Below are positions 5,616 to 9,544 of a stretch of 9,544 bases of DNA, in pieces. Numbering within the stretch: the first letter of the stretch is position 1; each line of letters starts with the position of its first letter. This DNA is from CAZNKU01 sp964573775 (GTDB lineage Bacteria; Bacillota; Clostridia; Monoglobales; Firm-18), in the NCBI GenBank assembly GCA_964573775.1, contig CAZNKU010000052.1, forward strand, positions 1 through 9,544. Direction: 5' to 3'. Position numbers and translations under genes: made by a program. The notes under the pieces are model-generated. The model saw nothing but the letters and a program-made list of their open reading frames with translations. It had not been told where the DNA came from and did no database searches.

Positions 5616-7277
5616 TTATTTTATACTTTTGTTAAGTAATATATTTGCTCTCTTTAGTGCCGCATCAATGTTAGGGCAGATGTTTTCTTCGCCAACAAGC
5701 TTATTAAAGCCGGACTTCCTAATTACCGACATAGGCTGTTGATTAACGTGAGAAAGAATAAGTGTAACATTTTTTTTCTTCATCTTTGCATATATTTCCT
5801 GAAGGCTGTTAAGTGCAGTAGCATCAAGTGCCGGAACACTTCTCATACGAAGAATTACTGCGTTTTTACCTTCTATATCAAGCAAAACATTAAGTAGTTT
5901 GTTTGATGCACCAAAGAACATAGGACCGCTTATTTCGTAAACAAGTGTATTCTGAGGTACATTCTTAAGTGAAATGTTATCAGTATCTGTTGCTTCGTCA
6001 ACATATTTCCATCCTGTAACCTGTGTTTCGTCAGCCATTCTCTTCATAAACAGTATAGCAGCAAGTACAATACCGACGGAAATTGCAACAACAAGGTCAA
6101 ATACTACTGTAAGTACAAATGTGAGTATAAGTATGAATATATCACTTTTTGGTGAAATTTTGCATATTGTAGCAAATTTCTTTATTTCACTCATATTATA
6201 TGCAACAATGAAAAGAATTGCGGCAATTGTTGGCATAGGTATAAGCTTTGCCAAAGGCATAAGGAAAATCAAAACCAAAAGCAATACAACTGCGTGCACC
6301 ATACCTGCTATTGGTGTACGGCCGCCGTTTTTGATATTTGCGGCTGTTCTTGCAATAGCACCCGTAGCAGGGATGCCGCCAAACAATGCAGATGCGGCAT
6401 TACCTGCACCCTGTGCAATAAGCTCCATATTTGAATTATGCTTGCTACCTATCATACCGTCAGCAACTACGCAGGAAAGCAGAGATTCTATACCTGCAAG
6501 CAATGCTATTGTAAGTGCGTCGGGGAATACTGTTCTTATCATTTCCCACGACAAATCCGGAGCCACGAATTTGGGCAGGCCTGCCTGAAGGTTTGAATAT
6601 ACGCTGCCTATTGTATTAACTTCAAGATTAAATATTTTAACTACTGCGGCAGTTACTATAACGGCAATAAGTGAAGCGGGGACACGCTTCATAAGCTTTC
6701 CGCCTACTATAAGTATTGCAAGTGCAAGGACACCTACTGCCAAAGCAGTGTAGTTAATTGTTGAAATGTTGTGTACAACGGCTTCAACCTTTTCGGCAGT
6801 TTCAATTGTTACTGTTCCTGCGGGATATGTAAGTCCTAAAAAGTCTTTTAACTGACCTACTGCAATAGTTACAGCAATACCTGTTGTAAAACCGGTTGTA
6901 ATAGTTTGCGGTATAAAGCTTATAAGGTTACCGAGCTTGCATATACCCATTATAACAAGTATAATACCTGCAAGTATTGTTGCAGTAGCAAGTCCGCTCA
7001 TACCGTTTATGGCTACAATGCCTGCAACTATGGAGGCAAATGCTGCAGTAGGGCCTGCAATCTGCACACGGCTACCGCCTAAAAAGGAAATTATAAAACC
7101 TGCAATAATTGCAGTGTAAATACCGTTTTCAGGGCCAACACCTGAAGCAATCGCAAGTGCAATTGAAAGGGGAAGGGCAATAATTGCAACTATAATACCT
7201 GCAATTATATCCTTTATGCACTGTTCCCTTGAATAATGTTTTATTGTATAAAACAATTTTGGCTCAAGTTTAGACAT
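5616..7277 (-). CDS. SulP-family anion transporter with STAS domain
   Basis: This 553-residue inner-membrane transporter belongs to the SulP (SLC26-like) family, whose bacterial members move sulfate, bicarbonate or dicarboxylates, usually with H+ or Na+. The membrane part covers about 22-412. It carries the family-like block GGSRVQIAGPTAAF (67-80), the conserved glutamate segment AGIESLLSCVVAD (261-273) and IPATGAIARTAANI (302-315), followed by GGRTPIAGMVHA. A cytoplasmic STAS domain fills about 443-545, with the core MRSVPALDATALNSLQEI (478-495). The length is normal and both domains look intact. The ATG is preceded by GAGAGGTG at good spacing. It lies 72 bases downstream of ppdK on the same strand with a terminator between; I found no convincing promoter, so it may have an unrecognised one or depend on read-through. 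No sulfate-assimilation or carbonic anhydrase genes adjoin it, so the substrate cannot be assigned. Confidence 0.92.
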   Translation of the reverse strand: MSKLEPKLFYTIKHYSREQCIKDIIAGIIVAIIALPLSIALAIASGVGPENGIYTAIIAGFIISFLGGSRVQIAGPTAAFASIVAGIVAINGMSGLATATILAGIILVIMGICKLGNLISFIPQTITTGFTTGIAVTIAVGQLKDFLGLTYPAGTVTIETAEKVEAVVHNISTINYTALAVGVLALAILIVGGKLMKRVPASLIAVIVTAAVVKIFNLEVNTIGSVYSNLQAGLPKFVAPDLSWEMIRTVFPDALTIALLAGIESLLSCVVADGMIGSKHNSNMELIAQGAGNAASALFGGIPATGAIARTAANIKNGGRTPIAGMVHAVVLLLVLIFLMPLAKLIPMPTIAAILFIVAYNMSEIKKFATICKISPKSDIFILILTFVLTVVFDLVVAISVGIVLAAILFMKRMADETQVTGWKYVDEATDTDNISLKNVPQNTLVYEISGPMFFGASNKLLNVLLDIEGKNAVILRMRSVPALDATALNSLQEIYAKMKKKNVTLILSHVNQQPMSVIRKSGFNKLVGEENICPNIDAALKRANILLNKSIK

Positions 7278-7284
7278 TTAAAAA

Positions 7285-7292
7285 CACCTCTC
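7285..7292 (-). promoter_or_regulatory. Ribosome-binding site of the SulP gene
   Basis: On the minus strand GAGAGGTG stands 7 bases before the ATG (complement of 7275-7277), supporting that start. Confidence 0.7.
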
Positions 7293-7300
7293 AGCTAATC

Positions 7301-7335
7301 AAAAATATTGCGACAGGATAAAAGTCCTGTCGCAA
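7301..7335 (-). terminator. ppdK: Intrinsic terminator of ppdK
   Basis: Read on the minus strand, a perfect 11-bp GC-containing stem (TTGCGACAGGA with TCCTGTCGCAA) closes a 6-base loop and is followed by TATTTTT. It begins 14 bases after the ppdK stop. It lies entirely in the short gap before the SulP gene, so it should limit co-transcription of the two. Confidence 0.88.
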
Positions 7336-7349
7336 ATAATTTTACTTAA

Positions 7350-9544
7350 TTACTTCATATCTTTAATTGCAGCCTGTGCAGCAGCAAGACGTGCAATCGG
7401 AACTCTGAACGGTGAGCATGATACATAGTTAAGACCAATGCTGTGGCAGAATTCAACTGTTGAAGGATCTCCGCCGTGTTCACCGCAGATACCAAGCTTA
7501 ATGTCAGGTCTTGTCTGCTTACCTAAATCAGAAGCAATCTTCATCAAACGGCCAACGCCTTCCTGGTCAAGCTTAGCAAATGGGTCAGATTCGAAAATCT
7601 TCTTTTCATAGTAGTAGTCAAGGAACTTGCCTGCGTCATCACGTGAGAAACCGTATGTCATCTGTGTAAGGTCGTTTGTACCAAATGAGAAGAATTCAGC
7701 GTCTTCAGCAATCTTATCTGCTGTAAGGGCGGCACGAGGAATTTCGATCATTGTACCAACCTGATATTTAAGGTCAAAGCCTGATGCAGCAATAACTTCG
7801 TCAGCAGTTTTGCAAACTACGTCCTTAACGTACTTAAGTTCCTTAATTTCACCAACCAATGGAATCATAATTTCAGGAACGATATTTTTACCAAGTTTCT
7901 TAGAAACATTGATAGCAGCTTTTATAACAGCTCTTGTCTGCATAGCAGCAATTTCAGGATATGTTACTGCAAGACGGCAACCACGGTGACCCATCATTGG
8001 GTTGAATTCGTGAAGTGAAGCAATAATTGCTTTAATTTCATCAACAGTCTTGCACTGTGTATCAGCAAGAAGCTGAATATCCTTTTCGTCTGTAGGTACG
8101 AATTCGTGTAGTGGAGGATCAAGAAAACGGATTGTTACGCCGTAATCTTCCATAGCCTCGTATAGTTTTTCAAAGTCGCCCTGCTGCATTGGTTCAAGCT
8201 TAGCAAGAGCAGCTTCTCTCTGTTCAACTGTATCTGAACAAATCATTTCTCTGATAGCGGCAATTCTGTCAGTTTCAAAGAACATGTGTTCTGTACGGCA
8301 AAGACCAATACCTTCAGCACCAAGTTCTCTTGCTCTTATAGCGTCCTTTGGAGTATCCGCATTTGTACGTACCTTTAGTTTGCGATATTTGTCAGCCCAT
8401 TCCATAATTCTTCCGAATTCACCGCCGATAGAAGCATCAACAGTAGGAACAATACCGTCATATATGTTACCTGTTGAACCGTCAAGAGAAATCCAGTCGC
8501 CTTCAACATATGTCTTACCTGCAAGAGTAAACTTTTTGTTTTCTTCATCCATATTAATAGCTGAGCAACCTGATACACAGCATGTACCCATACCACGTGC
8601 AACAACGGCAGCGTGTGATGTCATACCGCCACGTACTGTAAGGATACCCTGAGCAGCCTTCATACCTTCAATATCTTCAGGTGAAGTTTCCAAACGAACA
8701 AGGATAACCTTTTCGCCTTTAGCACCCCATTCTTTAGCATCTTCAGCTGTAAATACAACCTTACCGCAAGCAGCACCAGGAGAAGCAGCCAAAGCTCTGC
8801 CGATAACTTCTGCATTTTTAAGAGCAGCCTGGTCAAACTGTGGGTGTAGTAGTGTGTCAAGGTTTCGTGGGTCTATCATAGCAACAGCATCTTTGTCTGT
8901 AATCATACCTTCATCAACAAGGTCACATGCAATCTTAAGAGCAGCTGCAGCAGTTCTCTTACCGTTACGTGTCTGAAGCATATATAGCTTTCTGTCTTCA
9001 ATTGTGAATTCCATATCCTGCATATCGCGGTAGTGGTTTTCCAATTTTGAAGAAATTTCAACAAACTGTTCGTATACTTCAGGCATAACTTCCTTAAGCT
9101 GTGAAATAGGCTGTGGAGTTCTTACACCTGCAACGACGTCTTCACCCTGTGCATTCATAAGGAATTCACCAAACAAAGCCCTTTCGCCAGTAGCAGGGTT
9201 TCTTGTAAATGCAACACCTGTACCGGATTCATCACTCCAGTTACCGAAAGCCATCATCTGTACATTAACAGCTGTACCCCATGAATAAGGGATATCGTTG
9301 TCACGTCTGTAAACGTTAGCTCTTGGGTTGTCCCATGAACGGAATACTGCTTTTACAGCACCCATAAGCTGTTCTTTAGGATCACTTGGGAAGTCAACAC
9401 CGATTTTAGCTTTGTATTCAGCTTTAAACTGGCCTGCAAGTTCTTTAAGGTCAGCGGCTGTAAGTTCAATATCTTCAGTTACGCCTTTTTCTTCCTTCAT
9501 TTTGTCGATAAGCTGTTCAAAATACTTCTTACCAACTTCCATAA
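7350..9544 (-). CDS. ppdK: Pyruvate, phosphate dikinase (partial, N-terminus outside window)
   Basis: This cytosolic enzyme interconverts pyruvate, ATP and phosphate with phosphoenolpyruvate, AMP and diphosphate. In anaerobes it can run in the glycolytic direction to form ATP or supply phosphoenolpyruvate. The window holds about 730 C-terminal residues of a protein normally near 875. The first visible Met (complement of 9540-9542) is internal, matching about residue 146 of the C. symbiosum enzyme as I recall it, so the gene continues past the right edge. Numbered from that Met, the end of the nucleotide-binding region is seen (GTGVAFTRNPATGE 107-120; QTRNGKRTA 190-198). The phosphohistidine domain follows with GGMTSHAAVVARG (305-317): His310 is the phosphorylated catalytic residue and Thr308 the regulatory-type threonine. 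The TIM-barrel PEP/pyruvate domain has LCRTEHMFF (414-422), IEIPRAALTAD (599-609), FGTNDLTQMTYGFSRDD (620-636) and GICGEHGGDP (684-693), with Cys686 the expected catalytic acid. It reads intact to its stop. Confidence 0.97.
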   Translation of the reverse strand, partial: MEVGKKYFEQLIDKMKEEKGVTEDIELTAADLKELAGQFKAEYKAKIGVDFPSDPKEQLMGAVKAVFRSWDNPRANVYRRDNDIPYSWGTAVNVQMMAFGNWSDESGTGVAFTRNPATGERALFGEFLMNAQGEDVVAGVRTPQPISQLKEVMPEVYEQFVEISSKLENHYRDMQDMEFTIEDRKLYMLQTRNGKRTAAAALKIACDLVDEGMITDKDAVAMIDPRNLDTLLHPQFDQAALKNAEVIGRALAASPGAACGKVVFTAEDAKEWGAKGEKVILVRLETSPEDIEGMKAAQGILTVRGGMTSHAAVVARGMGTCCVSGCSAINMDEENKKFTLAGKTYVEGDWISLDGSTGNIYDGIVPTVDASIGGEFGRIMEWADKYRKLKVRTNADTPKDAIRARELGAEGIGLCRTEHMFFETDRIAAIREMICSDTVEQREAALAKLEPMQQGDFEKLYEAMEDYGVTIRFLDPPLHEFVPTDEKDIQLLADTQCKTVDEIKAIIASLHEFNPMMGHRGCRLAVTYPEIAAMQTRAVIKAAINVSKKLGKNIVPEIMIPLVGEIKELKYVKDVVCKTADEVIAASGFDLKYQVGTMIEIPRAALTADKIAEDAEFFSFGTNDLTQMTYGFSRDDAGKFLDYYYEKKIFESDPFAKLDQEGVGRLMKIASDLGKQTRPDIKLGICGEHGGDPSTVEFCHSIGLNYVSCSPFRVPIARLAAAQAAIKDMK

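Noticed and set aside
5974..6588. Long open frame opposite the SulP gene (about 204 codons)
   Set aside because: It lies wholly antisense to a clearly conserved gene, has low-complexity hydrophobic composition from the complementary codons, and no family resemblance.
8284..8652. Open frame opposite ppdK (about 122 codons)
   Set aside because: It is antisense to the catalytic region of ppdK, whose reading frame is strongly conserved; it has no recognisable protein features.
9540..9544. The Met at 9540-9542 as the true ppdK start
   Set aside because: Comparison with the known PPDK sequence places this Met about 145 residues into the protein; the N-terminal nucleotide-binding part lies outside the window.

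Overview
The window is an AT-rich stretch of a bacterial chromosome, most likely from a Gram-positive anaerobe of the class Clostridia. The clues are strong purine-rich Shine-Dalgarno sites, intrinsic terminators after most genes, and protein sequences that look clostridial: a pyruvate phosphate dikinase very like the Clostridium symbiosum enzyme and a split cobalamin-dependent methionine synthase. The species cannot be named from the sequence alone.

Layout, left to right. Positions 1-244 hold two near-identical, GC-richer, hairpin-rich repeat units in tandem (period 121 bases) with no credible gene. Next, on the plus strand, comes an NhaC-family secondary transporter (327-1646), closed by a hairpin and a strong intrinsic terminator. 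A probable promoter partly embedded in that terminator starts a compact plus-strand methionine operon: metF (1766-2626), a free-standing methionine synthase reactivation-domain gene (2623-3219) and metH without that domain (3212-5569). Adjacent genes in the operon overlap by 4 and 8 bases. A 17-bp perfect hairpin at 5577-5614 separates this operon from two minus-strand genes: a SulP-family anion transporter with a C-terminal STAS domain (5616-7277) and, upstream of it, the 3' part of ppdK (7350-9544, running off the right edge). A terminator lies between those two.

How the genes work together. MetF makes 5-methyltetrahydrofolate. MetH uses it, through a cobalamin intermediate, to methylate homocysteine to methionine. 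The separate reactivation protein would repair oxidised cobalamin on MetH using S-adenosylmethionine and an electron donor. The neighbouring NhaC-family transporter could be an ordinary Na+/H+ antiporter or, given its position, a methionine or other solute carrier of the same superfamily; this is inference. The SulP transporter and the glycolytic/gluconeogenic enzyme PPDK are housekeeping-type neighbours with no evident link to methionine synthesis.

I found no phage, CRISPR, toxin-antitoxin or defence genes, and no clearly undescribed system. The points most worth a second look are the tandem structured repeat, the split methionine synthase with its reactivation gene placed before metH, the absence of a recognisable methionine riboswitch before metF, and the promoter-in-terminator arrangement.
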